Shown piece after piece: positions 52,837 to 62,600 of a stretch of 64,000 nt of DNA; positions within the stretch are counted from its first letter, which is position 1; each line of letters begins with the position of its first letter. This DNA comes from Aureispira sp964445645. GTDB taxonomy: Bacteria; Bacteroidota; Bacteroidia; Chitinophagales; Saprospiraceae. A model generated the notes under the pieces. It made no database searches. It was not told the origin of the DNA and saw only the letters and a list, made by a program, of their open reading frames with translations. Location of the stretch: the NCBI GenBank assembly GCA_964445645.1, contig CAYULH010000002.1:62001-126000 (forward strand). The letters are read 5' to 3'. Position numbers and translations under genes: made by a program.

Positions 52837-54660
52837 TTAGCTGCTAATTTTTAAACTTTTCTTGATGAGTTCTCCATCACAACTAATTTCCATCAAGTAA
52901 TAGCCTGCTTCTAGATGTCGAATATTTAAGGGCAGATTAAGCAGCCCTTTTTGGCCGTCAAACTCTCGTACAAATACTCGTCTACGTTTGGTATCAAACA
53001 ATTCTAACACCACCTTGCTAGAGGTTTTGAGTGTAATGGGAACCTGAAGTTGTCCCATACTTGTATTGGCCTGAATGGTTTCTAATTTGTCACTACCTAG
53101 CGTACGAACCTCTAAAAACTCTTGAGCTATTTCCTGTCCTGCCCTATCAATGGCAACAATTCGATAATAATATTTGCCTCCTCGTTTGTAATTCTTATCA
53201 ATATAAGTATAATTCTGCTGCTTGTTGGCAGAAGCCCCAGCTCCACGAACAATATCCAAGGTCTTCCAAATAATTTTATTGCTCGAAACTTGGATTTTGT
53301 ATTTGACACGCTCTATTTCATAAATGCTTTGCCATTTCAATTCAACCGTATTATTGAGGTATTGGATATTGCTATTAACCAATTCCATGAGAATTTGAGG
53401 CCGTTTGGGAATGAATTTATCTTTCTTTCTATTAAAAATAGTAATAGAATTCTGTTGCTCAATCTGCCACAAGTCTATATTGGTAGGCATATAAAAACGG
53501 GTAGCATCGGTCAGGCTTCCCACCTCGTTAACATTTTCTGTTTTAATGGTACGCACTTCTATTTTGCTCAAATCTACAAAGAACCACTTTACTTGATTGA
53601 ACGAACCACTGGCTCTAGTCCAACGTTTGTTATCATCAGCAGCTCTTAGCGGCGCACCCCAGCCGCCTTCCCCTACAAAAACTGTCCCTGCTACATCTCG
53701 CACAAAGCCCTCATCATAACCCGGTTCACGGCGGTCATTGCTCACTCGGATAGGCCAAGTAATTTTGGACATGTGCGAATCACACTCCAAGACCAAATCC
53801 ATTCCATACTTAAAAAACAAAGGCCCCCAATGCAAACGCATGTATTCTTGTTCGTGCTTGCGCGAATTGTGTGGGCGAATGGGATGATGGTATTGCGCCA
53901 TGCGCCACCCTATATTCTGGCTCAGGCTCAAATCCTGCTCCAACCAAGCAATTTGAGCGCTACTAGACGATTGCATACTATTGAGCGTATAAATTCGGAG
54001 CAATCCTCGGGCAAAGGTCAATCCATAATAAACCATTGGATGGGACACATCAAACATATCAACAATAGAAGCATCGGAACGCTCATGATTGCCACGAGCG
54101 GGCACCAAAGCCGTCATTCTGCCATCGGGTGCAATGGTCAATTGCCAATCATCCAGCCACTCTTGCCATTCACGGCTGCTGTCGCCACCTGTCATATCGC
54201 CTGCAAACAGGACAAAATGAGGCCGACAACGAGCCACCATTTTATTGGCGTTTTGGCGTGCGATCTTATGGTTGCGTGAATCGCCCCCTCCAATAATCGA
54301 CAAACGACTGTCGTATTCATCGGGCAGGGTCTTGAACGAAAAGCGTTTGCTGCTGCCTTCGGTGTCTTTTATAACAAAGTAATAAACGGTATTGGGGCGC
54401 AGCTTGCTCAGACGTGCAAAATGGTTGTGCATGTCTTTGGCGTGAATGGTGCGATCGGGATAAGCTTTGTAGGGATAGTTGTTGTCATTGGCTGCTGTTC
54501 CATAATAAACAACAGGATTGCTTCCTGAAACTTGCTCCCAACCAATAGTGATGGTGGTAGAAGGTTCGTCGCGAATCATACAGCGATACCGAGCGGTAAG
54601 TGCCCAAGCATCGGCAGTGGTGAGGAATAAGAGCAGCAATAAACAAGCTAAAGTTTTCAC
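52837..54660 (-). CDS. Secreted purple-acid-phosphatase-like metallophosphoesterase with sorting domain
   Basis: A 607-aa protein: signal peptide (about 1-20), N-terminal fibronectin-III/PAP domain (about 25-112), and a calcineurin-like phosphoesterase domain with metal ligands in GGGDSRNH (125-131), GDMTGGD (154-160), GNHE (190-193), a later YHHP and ECDSHM. A second Fn3-like domain follows (about 430-515). The C-terminus (about 530-607) ends in the beta-rich LEAGYYLMEIS then KKSLKISS pattern of type-A T9SS sorting domains. It would leave the cell or sit on its surface to release phosphate. No T9SS gene is in the window. Confidence 0.85.
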   Translation of the reverse strand: MKTLACLLLLLFLTTADAWALTARYRCMIRDEPSTTITIGWEQVSGSNPVVYYGTAANDNNYPYKAYPDRTIHAKDMHNHFARLSKLRPNTVYYFVIKDTEGSSKRFSFKTLPDEYDSRLSIIGGGDSRNHKIARQNANKMVARCRPHFVLFAGDMTGGDSSREWQEWLDDWQLTIAPDGRMTALVPARGNHERSDASIVDMFDVSHPMVYYGLTFARGLLRIYTLNSMQSSSSAQIAWLEQDLSLSQNIGWRMAQYHHPIRPHNSRKHEQEYMRLHWGPLFFKYGMDLVLECDSHMSKITWPIRVSNDRREPGYDEGFVRDVAGTVFVGEGGWGAPLRAADDNKRWTRASGSFNQVKWFFVDLSKIEVRTIKTENVNEVGSLTDATRFYMPTNIDLWQIEQQNSITIFNRKKDKFIPKRPQILMELVNSNIQYLNNTVELKWQSIYEIERVKYKIQVSSNKIIWKTLDIVRGAGASANKQQNYTYIDKNYKRGGKYYYRIVAIDRAGQEIAQEFLEVRTLGSDKLETIQANTSMGQLQVPITLKTSSKVVLELFDTKRRRVFVREFDGQKGLLNLPLNIRHLEAGYYLMEISCDGELIKKSLKISS

Positions 54661-54853
54661 AAAAAAAAGATTAAAGTAGTATCACAAATAAACAAGGGGT
54701 AAGGATTGGTAGACCAGTCATGTAAACTTGTTTTCATTGTCATAACAAACCAAAGTGCTTTATTACTTTAGTTGCCCCAAACAATGCCAAGTTCACCTAC
54801 AAGCTTATAAAGATAGTTTCTAAAAAAATGATTCAGCAAATTAGAACACAAAA

Positions 54854-54918
54854 ACCACCTAAAATGTGGTAATTTTTACCAAAAAAGCTCAACTCCTTTG
54901 AAAGAAGTTGAGCTTTTT
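54854..54918 (-). terminator. Hairpin terminators after the bacilliredoxin gene
   Basis: Main hairpin: arms 54882-54899 and 54901-54918, with one mismatch; the real loop will open a few bases. On the minus strand it is followed by six T. A weaker second stem (ACCAC 54854-54858 / GTGGT 54866-54870) lies 12 bases further along in the same direction. Confidence 0.75.
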
Positions 54919-54938
54919 GTACCAAACTGTAATAAATT

Positions 54939-55352
54939 TTAACAGAATTTGTCAAAAGCCATTTTTAGGTTGGCTGCAATGGCATCTGCTGTATTGCCCT
55001 CAATGTGGTGACGCTCTAAGAAGTGTACCAATTTTCCTTCCTTGAACAAAGCAATAGAAGGAGAAGAGGGCGGATAAGGCAACATATATTGACGTGCTTT
55101 GTCTACGGCTTCTCTATCTACTCCTGCAAAAACAGTTACCATATTGGTAGGTAGTTTTTCGTTTTGAGCAGCCATTTTTACACCGGGGCGACAGTTGCCT
55201 GCTGCACAGCCGCATACAGAGTTTACTACTACTAGAGTAGTTCCCTCTTTTTGGTCGAGAATAGCACTTACGTCATCTGCTGATTTAAGTCCGTTGAACC
55301 CATAGTCGGTTAGATCTTTTTCCATGGGTTGTGTTAGATGTTCTGGATACAT
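54939..55352 (-). CDS. Bacilliredoxin BrxA/BrxB-family protein
   Basis: A 137-aa thioredoxin-fold protein of the DUF1094/BrxA family. The active site is CGC in SVCGCAAGNC (Cys47, Cys49, and Cys54 beside it), close to the BrxA/B pattern. It is expected to remove bacillithiol or similar thiols from protein mixed disulfides. Whether this organism has bacillithiol or another thiol cannot be seen here. It is alone, with a strong terminator. Confidence 0.9.
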   Translation of the reverse strand: MYPEHLTQPMEKDLTDYGFNGLKSADDVSAILDQKEGTTLVVVNSVCGCAAGNCRPGVKMAAQNEKLPTNMVTVFAGVDREAVDKARQYMLPYPPSSPSIALFKEGKLVHFLERHHIEGNTADAIAANLKMAFDKFC

Positions 55353-55778
55353 AATATTTTTTTTGAAAAACGATTTTAATAGAGTTCTGTTGCCGCTCAG
55401 GTACTTGTGTCATAAAACTACCGTTAACAACTCATTATTTAGCAACCACTTCAATAATACAATTTTATTTTTTACCTTGTATTAACAATTCTATGCTGAA
55501 TTACCAATGTTGTACCTTGTTTGCCCCACAAAGACAAAGATATAAGATTTGGCGCAGCTCTTAAATAATTGTTGCAATACTAAAGATTTTTTCACCAAAA
55601 GTCAACCATCGGAATCCACATAAGTAATAAACAAAGATAGTGCTTATTTTGCGTCTTTGGCATTTTCATTTTGTCATCTATCTGCCACTTCTACCAAAAG
55701 TTGGCCTTAGGCAACGTATTTAGGCATAACAAACTTATGGCCTTTTGGTTGTAACTCCTACATTACAACATTCATCTC
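55353..55778. other. Divergent control region, bacilliredoxin / cytochrome cluster
   Basis: About 425 AT-rich bases. On the minus strand a TATCTTTG box lies at 55542-55535, but no -33 is at the right distance. Short partial inverted repeats (CCAAAAG / CTTTTGG) lie near 55695-55750. No reading frame. Confidence 0.4.
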
Positions 55779-56135
55779 ATGAAGCGTTCTCACCTCATTA
55801 CCAGCTTTTTAATTGCTGGTTTTATTTATTTTTTATCGTCTTGTACAGCAGACAAACTGGGTATTGAGCCTCAAGGCTTGCAATGCGACCAAACAACCAT
55901 TACTTACGAGGGCCATGTCAGAAACATACTCAATACACAATGTAACACGTCAGGTTGTCATGACGGAAATGTAATGCAGCCCTTCCTAGATTATAGTAGT
56001 ATGGATCAAACTCGTAGAGAGCGTATTTATACCCGTACTTGTGTAACCAAAGATATGCCACCTTCAGGTGGGCTGTTGCGTCAGCAAATTGACACCATCC
56101 GTTGTTGGCAAGAGCAAGGTTATTTAGAAAACTAA
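55779..56135 (+). CDS. Lipoprotein with a CX4CH haem-like motif
   Basis: A 118-aa lipoprotein; signal and lipobox FLSSC (Cys22). It carries CNTSGCH at 55-61, a CX4CH instead of the common CXXCH haem c motif, and KDMPPSGG later, where the Met could be the sixth ligand. It resembles the short cytochrome-like domains of Planctomycete and Bacteroidota exported proteins. It heads a cluster with a DUF5777 barrel and two diheme cytochromes. Covalent haem is possible but unproved. Confidence 0.75.
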   Translation: MKRSHLITSFLIAGFIYFLSSCTADKLGIEPQGLQCDQTTITYEGHVRNILNTQCNTSGCHDGNVMQPFLDYSSMDQTRRERIYTRTCVTKDMPPSGGLLRQQIDTIRCWQEQGYLEN

Positions 56136-56217
56136 TCTTAATTTTTAGTGGGTTTCTTTGCCTCCACTCTATCCTCCTCTATTTCATTTATACGCTCAAT
56201 TCTATATCATAATCTCT

Positions 56218-57129
56218 ATGAAAACAATTTGTTTAATTCAAAAGGTTCTTTTTTTTACTGTCCTGTTCAATTTTATCAGTCTTAATACACAAGCACAAGA
56301 CAAACCGGCCAAGGAATACGTCTTTCAAACGTTTAAAGACACGCGTGTTATCAATAGTTATTCGGTAGAAACCTTACAAAAAAGAGTGCTCGATTTCCGA
56401 ATTTCGCACCGTTTTGGCGATTTCTTCAATCAATGGCAATTTAATAATGCTTGGGCTGATTTTATTGGTTTGGAAAATGCGGCTGATATTGGTATTGGTG
56501 TGGAGTATGGTGTTACCAACAATCTAACCTTAGGGTTTCACCGTACCAAGGGAGCTTCTGCTTTGCGTTCTTTGTTGCACGGTCTGGTCAAGTATAAAGT
56601 TTTATCACAAACAAAAGACAATAAGATGCCTCTTACGCTTACTGCTGCGGGCACTGCCAGTATTTCCACCGCTCCTCCTTCTGCTGATGTTACCTCTGTA
56701 GCCTCGTTTCCAGGGGGCATTGCCCATCGTATGTGGTATACGGCTCAATTGTTGGTAGGTCGCAAATTTGGCGATCGTTTCTCTTTGCAACTGTCTCCTA
56801 CCTTTGTTTGGCGCAATTTGGTAGATGCCAATGATAATAATTATGTGTTTAGCACAGGGGTTTCTGCTCGTATACAATTGAGTAAAGTATTGGGTATTTT
56901 GGTCGATGCTACCATCCCATTTGACAACTTACGTTTAAATGCAAGTAATGGTTATTATATTCCTGTAGGCATAGGTTTTGAATTTGATACAGGGGGCCAC
57001 GTTTTCCAAATCAACTTAACGAATGCTCGTGGTATTGAGCCAGCCGACTATATTCCAAATACGACTAGCAATTGGGGAGATGGACAGTTTAGAATTGGTT
57101 TTACCATTTCTAGAGCGTTTAGAATGTAA
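56218..57129 (+). CDS. DUF5777 beta-barrel protein
   Basis: A 303-aa protein; ATG 56218 chosen, as the longer frame from 56158 adds 20 residues before the signal peptide (about 1-26, cleaved near NTQAQ). The rest is beta-strand-rich with alternating aromatic residues (VLDFRISHRFGDFFNQW, IGIGVEYGVTNNLTLGFHRT), ending in a Phe-containing strand, as for outer-membrane barrels of DUF5777. In this setting it is likely an outer-membrane partner of the c-type cytochromes beside it. Transported molecule unknown. Confidence 0.82.
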   Translation: MKTICLIQKVLFFTVLFNFISLNTQAQDKPAKEYVFQTFKDTRVINSYSVETLQKRVLDFRISHRFGDFFNQWQFNNAWADFIGLENAADIGIGVEYGVTNNLTLGFHRTKGASALRSLLHGLVKYKVLSQTKDNKMPLTLTAAGTASISTAPPSADVTSVASFPGGIAHRMWYTAQLLVGRKFGDRFSLQLSPTFVWRNLVDANDNNYVFSTGVSARIQLSKVLGILVDATIPFDNLRLNASNGYYIPVGIGFEFDTGGHVFQINLTNARGIEPADYIPNTTSNWGDGQFRIGFTISRAFRM

Positions 57130-57145
57130 GCCATTTTGAAGTATT

Positions 57146-57219
57146 GAAGTTGTTTAAGAATAGCCTAATGTCGCTAATGGAGGCTAATTATCAACGCTAT
57201 TCCATTTTTAAACAACTTC
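57146..57219 (+). terminator. Large hairpin after the DUF5777 gene
   Basis: Perfect 12-base arms GAAGTTGTTTAA (57146-57157) and TTAAACAACTTC (57208-57219), with a shorter AGCCT/AGGCT stem inside, but no T run. It may be a processing site or a terminator between the barrel gene and the first cytochrome. Confidence 0.5.
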
Positions 57220-57257
57220 ATTGAAAGGAAATTATTTAGCATCTAACATTGAACTAC

Positions 57258-58340
57258 ATGTTTCACAGATATAAAATTGGCATTCTATTGGGATGCTTAT
57301 TAACAGGAATTATCATTGCAAGTTTTACCTTGCGCCCTAGCGATCAGCCTCGTTATTATCTCTCAGATGATGATAGTCTTTGGAGTGTCTATGACAAATT
57401 GGGCAAAATTCGCTTTAATGCAGTTAATACCTCTATCAAAGGTGTTTCTGTAGAGCGTGGGCGTGATTTGATTCTGAATGGCTCTTGCGAAAAAGCCGAT
57501 GGAAAAGGCCGCACCAAGGAAGTGAGTCCTTATTTTAAGTGTACGGCTTGTCACAACATTGAGAAAGAATTTAGCGATTTATCTAATGTAAGCTCCGAAA
57601 AACGATTGGAGTATGCCATTGCCAATGATTTGCCGTTTTTGCAAGGAAGCTCTTTTTATGGGCTAATCAATCGCAAAACATTTTACAATGATGATTACCA
57701 GAAAAAGTATGGTCATGTACCAATTATCAAGGCATCTAATACAGATATTCGAAAAGCCATACAGCTCTGTGCTACCCAATGTGCTCAAGGCCGTTGGTTG
57801 GAGGATTTTGAGGTAGAGTCTATCTTGGCTTATTACACAACATTGGGATTAAAGGTCAAGGATCTCAATCTGACCAAGGAGGAACAAGCTACTGTAGAAA
57901 CGGCTATGAATAACAAAGAAAATCAGCAAGAGGCCATTCATTTGCTAGAAGGCAAGTATCTGGAAAAAAGCCCCGCTCACTTTGTGCATCAAGCCAAACA
58001 TTATGAGGCATTGGATGCCAATGCCTTAAAAGATGTAGCACGTTACAAAAATGGACAAGCTATTTATGAGCGTAGTTGTTTGCACTGCCACCAAGCCGAG
58101 CGTTATTCTTTCTTTAGTATGAATGATGGTAAAATGACGTTTGCCAACTTGCTTAGTCGTACCAAGTCTAATGGCAAAACCTCGCTTTATGAAATTACAC
58201 GCCACGGCACTTGGCCATTAGCTGGCAGCCGTGCTTATATGCCCCTTTATCCAATAGAAAAGTTATCAGAAACTCAGTTGGAAGATTTGAGAATATATAT
58301 TGAAAATAGGGCTATGGGACAAGTATTAGCGGCCAAATAA
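57258..58340 (+). CDS. Diheme c-type cytochrome 1
   Basis: A 360-aa exported protein; ATG 57258 chosen over the TTG at 57249. An N-terminal anchor or signal (about 5-24) is followed by two haem c domains with CTACH (95-99) and CLHCH (274-278). Stretches between them (SSFYGLINRKTF, FEVESILAYYTTLGL) faintly resemble thiosulfate-dehydrogenase-type cytochromes. It has a paralogue 84 bases downstream, about 30 percent alike by eye. It may carry electrons in the periplasm or at the outer membrane. Confidence 0.88.
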   Translation: MFHRYKIGILLGCLLTGIIIASFTLRPSDQPRYYLSDDDSLWSVYDKLGKIRFNAVNTSIKGVSVERGRDLILNGSCEKADGKGRTKEVSPYFKCTACHNIEKEFSDLSNVSSEKRLEYAIANDLPFLQGSSFYGLINRKTFYNDDYQKKYGHVPIIKASNTDIRKAIQLCATQCAQGRWLEDFEVESILAYYTTLGLKVKDLNLTKEEQATVETAMNNKENQQEAIHLLEGKYLEKSPAHFVHQAKHYEALDANALKDVARYKNGQAIYERSCLHCHQAERYSFFSMNDGKMTFANLLSRTKSNGKTSLYEITRHGTWPLAGSRAYMPLYPIEKLSETQLEDLRIYIENRAMGQVLAAK

Positions 58341-58368
58341 AGATTTTGCAATTTTTTCTCTAACGTTA

Positions 58369-58406
58369 CTCCGTGATTTTTGCTATTATGCTAAAAATCA
58401 CGGAGT
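58369..58406 (+). terminator. Hairpin between the two cytochrome genes
   Basis: Perfect 13-base arms ACTCCGTGATTTT (58369-58381) and AAAATCACGGAGT (58394-58406), with a short T stretch after. It may partly separate expression of the paralogues. Confidence 0.65.
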
Positions 58407-58424
58407 ATTTACTTTAATACACAC

Positions 58425-59510
58425 ATGTCAAAAACAACGGGTATAATTTTATTGTTACTCATTACACTGACACTACTTGCCCACCAAATTCATCAACCAA
58501 CAGCACCCTTGGCCGAGATCACAGATCAGACCAAAGTATGGAGTGTCATGTCAGGCTTGGGCAAAGTAAATGTGAATGTCCTTTATAAAAATCCACAACA
58601 CGATGCTATAAAGGGAGAACAATTGGTAACCAAAGGAATTACCCTAGATTTTCAAGGTAAAAAAACACCACGTACAAGTCCCAAACTAACCTGTATTGCT
58701 TGCCATACTGTAGAGAAAGAACATCCTATTTTTGGTACTATGGATCCTCAAAGTCGTTTGGAGCATGGGGATTCTACAGGTATTCCTTTTTTGCCCGGAG
58801 CACCGTTGTATGGCTTGGTCAATAGAGTAGCGTTTTTTACAGATGATTACCAACATACATTCCAACACAGACATCAACAAGCACTCAAAGATGGTCATAG
58901 AAATATACGTCTAGCTATTCAGGCTTGTAACAAGGTGTATGCAAAAGGGCGCACCTTGGACAACTGGGAAGTAGAATCTATTCTCGCTTACCTTTGGACA
59001 TTGGAATTGCAAATGGGTGATCTCAAAGTGCCTGACACCATTGTTTCTATCATTGAACAATCTATTTCTAGCAATATCAATGGCTCTAAGGCGGTAAACT
59101 TGATGCGCCGTTATTACCCCGAAGTATATCCTGCTACACTAGCTCCTCCTATTCCTTATAACAAGCGTGCAGAGGTATCACCTGTTCTCAATAGTTATAA
59201 AAATGGAAAACGTATTTACAAACTGAGTTGTTTGCATTGCCATGCGAATAAGCGTTTTGCCAACCTAAAACTAGATCGGAGTCAGAAGACCTTAAAATTT
59301 CTGAAAAAACATTTTGATACAGATTCTAGGTATTCTATTTATGATGCGGTACGCTACAGCCCCGGTTCCAAAGCCAATCGTTCCAATATTCCTCATTATA
59401 CGGCACAGCGCATGAGCGATCAACAAATCCAAGATTTGCGTTTCTATATAGCTCAACGTGCTCAAATGGGTCCAGAAGCAGATAAATACTATGAAAAACA
59501 AAGGCATTAG
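58425..59510 (+). CDS. Diheme c-type cytochrome 2
   Basis: A 361-aa paralogue of the preceding cytochrome with an N-terminal signal or anchor (about 4-20) and haem c sites CIACH (90-94) and CLHCH (269-273). Shared blocks include KVWSVMSGLGKVN, the GLVNRVAFF region and VESILAYLWTLEL. The duplication with divergence suggests different redox partners. A terminator follows. Confidence 0.88.
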   Translation: MSKTTGIILLLLITLTLLAHQIHQPTAPLAEITDQTKVWSVMSGLGKVNVNVLYKNPQHDAIKGEQLVTKGITLDFQGKKTPRTSPKLTCIACHTVEKEHPIFGTMDPQSRLEHGDSTGIPFLPGAPLYGLVNRVAFFTDDYQHTFQHRHQQALKDGHRNIRLAIQACNKVYAKGRTLDNWEVESILAYLWTLELQMGDLKVPDTIVSIIEQSISSNINGSKAVNLMRRYYPEVYPATLAPPIPYNKRAEVSPVLNSYKNGKRIYKLSCLHCHANKRFANLKLDRSQKTLKFLKKHFDTDSRYSIYDAVRYSPGSKANRSNIPHYTAQRMSDQQIQDLRFYIAQRAQMGPEADKYYEKQRH

Positions 59511-59552
59511 TAAATAGCATACTTACAGCATTCTCAACTAAAAGAAAATATC

Positions 59553-59587
59553 AATACCTTCTCTGATAATTAGAGAGGGTATTTTTT
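59553..59587 (+). terminator. Terminator after the cytochrome pair
   Basis: Twelve-base arms AATACCTTCTCT (59553-59564) and AGAGAGGGTATT (59572-59583), one wobble pair, and a T run after. Confidence 0.8.
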
Positions 59588-59657
59588 GATTACCGTCCAA
59601 ACAGCAAGCAATATTAAACCTATTTACGTTCTAAGATTAGAACGTAAACAAAATCCG

Positions 59658-62600
59658 ATGCGAAATTTTCTACTCATATTTTTGCTGTGCTTGGCACAAT
59701 TGGGGTGGGCACAACTGCAAGCCAACTTTGGTAGTGATGTACAAGAAGTATGTGTTCCTAGTTTGATTCAATTGTCTGATAGCTCAGTTTCGACCAATAG
59801 TACTATAGTACAATGGGAATGGACCAATAATGGGGTGGTGTTCTCTACACTTCCCAATCCTGCTCTTTTTCTAAATACTGGAGGGAGTTATGATATTTGT
59901 TTGCAGGTAGTAGATACTTTGGGCAATCGAGACACCCTTTGCCGTACAGGCTACCTCCTTGCCTTCAATCCCCCTACGGTTGCTTACACTATATTGCCAA
60001 CAACAGGCTGTTCTCCTGTATTGGTTAATTTTAGCGATAGTACCCAATTGGGAGATGCCCCCATCCAACAATGGCGTTGGGATTTTGGAGATGGCACGCT
60101 TGATACCACCCAAAACAATCCGGCCCACCTCTACACCACTGCGGGAAATTTTGATGTTACTTTAGTGGTCATAGATACCAATGGCTGCCAAGATGCCCAA
60201 TTGCAAAGCAATGCTGTTACCATTTATCCTAGCGTTACCGCCAATATTGCCTTGAGTTCGTATCAGGCCCAATGTGGCCTACCTGCTACCATAGGTATGC
60301 AAGGCATTGGCAATAGTGCAGGTTTGAGTTACAATTGGGAGTTGGGAGATGGGTCGCTTGCTTCAGGTCAGAATATCAGCCATAGCTATACCAGTGCCGG
60401 TTGTTTTTCGCCTACGCTCACGGTGAGCAATGCTTGGTGTGCTGCTACAGCTACCATCCCCTCTTGTATTACGGTGTCCGATGCGCCTATTGCCGATTTT
60501 ACCATTAGTGATAGCCTACATTGTGCGGTGCCTTTTAATGTACAATTTACCAACCAGAGTCTCCATGCTAGTAGGTATACTTGGGATTTTGGCGATTCTA
60601 CTTTTAGTAATAATAATAATCCCAACCATACTTACACGAGCATTTCGGCCAATGATACCATCACCTATTTGCGTGGACTCATTCCTGTGGTACTCACGGC
60701 TAGTAATACAGCAGGTTGCGAGGCCAGAGACACCCAGTACATTCGTGGCTCTTTACTAACAGTAGGTATAGTACGAGGCAATTTGCCCTGTACTCCTGAT
60801 ACAGCTTTTTATACCGCTCTTATTCAAAATCCATCCTCTTATGTAACCCCCGTTTCTTATCAATGGACATTAGATAATGCAGCCTCTATGACTAATGGTG
60901 CTGCTGCCGCAGCCTATTATCCCGATTCGGGGTTCTATAATGTTGCCTTGGTGGTAACAGATGATTTGGGCTGTGTGGATAGTGCTGCCCTATTGGTTGA
61001 TGTAGGGCTTACGCCTAACATTGATTCTATTACTACCGATACCAATTTTGTCTGTAGACTTACCAATATAGATTTTCAAGCTTATGGGTCTAATTTTGTC
61101 GATTATTGGGCTTGGAGTTTTAGTGATAACAGTTCGGGTTGGGGCATGAACTTCAGTCATAATTTTCAAGATACAGGCTTTATTACCGGCCAAGTTTTAG
61201 CGAGTTTTAGGGGTTGTTTTGATACCATGACCTTAGATACCTACTATATTTACCCTCCTATTGCGCTATTTTTCACTGAAGACTCTTGCAATTCCTTTAC
61301 TATAAATTTTGTTGATCGATCTATTGGAGCACATCGTTGGTTTTGGGATTTTGGCGATCCTACCACTACTACAGATACCTCCAGTCTACAGAATCCGAGT
61401 TATACCTACCCTGCTGTAGATACTTATTTTGTCAAACTAACGGTTTATAATGATAGTACCAATTGTGTAGATACCTTTAGCAACCTTGTTGTAATCAGTA
61501 ACCCTATAGCCGATTTTGATATTCCCGATTCGGTCTGCACCATTGCTGAAATCATTCCTATCAACAACTCTAGCAATGCGGTTTCTTTTTCGTGGCAGGC
61601 CAATAGAGCCTCCCCTATTACCAGTGTGTTGCCCGAGCCAATCATACGATATGAGCAAGCTGGTATTTACCCCATTACACTCTCTGCTTTTTCTAATACA
61701 GGCTGTTTTGATACCTTGCAAAAGACGATTTATGTAGCAGGTATTGATACCAATATTACACGAGCACCTATTCCTGCTTGTCGGCCTGCGGTGGTCAATT
61801 TTACAGATAGCTCACAGGGTATTTTGTCGCCTATTGTGGCTTGGCAATGGGGTAATGGCACTACTGGCCCTAGCACTACCCAAGTCTATGCCTTTCCGGG
61901 CGAGCAGGGAATGCCCTTGCAAGTCACTAATGATTGGGGCTGTACCTTCAATTTGATAGACAGCTTTCCAGTAGGTGGCCTGTTTGTCAATTATACCACC
62001 AATCGGGATATTTGCATAGGCAATATTAGCACCTTTACAGCCATTACCACCTCTCCTGCCAATAGAGATGCCTTTCCGCCTTTTACCTATATTTGGGATT
62101 TTGGAGATGGCCACCGAGATACCACTACCCAAATCACGATACAACACTTGTACAACAATGCCGGAATTTATGATGTTTGCCTAGATGTGCTGGACTCCAT
62201 TGGTTGTATTACTACCCTCTGTAGAACCGACTGGGTAACAGTACATGACCCAACTGTGCTGTTTACGGCCGATACCTTTTTCTCCTCTTGCCCACCACTA
62301 GAAGTTAATTTTTCGGATTTGTCTGCCAGTGGCAGTACTTGGCGTTGGTCATTTGGAGATGGCTCTATTTCTAGCCTCCAAAACCCCAGTCATATTTATT
62401 CTACCCCCGGCTTTTATGATGTGATTTTGGCCGTAGAAGCCTTTCCGGGTTGTGCTGCCATTGACACCATTTTACAAATGATTCAGATTACAGGCCCTAT
62501 AGGACAATTTAGTTCGCCCCCCTCTAGCCACTGTGCGCCTTTTGCCATAGAACTCCATGCCAGTGGCTCCAACATTGCTGGTTACACTTGGTTGTTTGGC

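Noticed and set aside
55535..55542. Promoter box for the bacilliredoxin gene
   Set aside because: The TATCTTTG match has no -33 element at the right distance.
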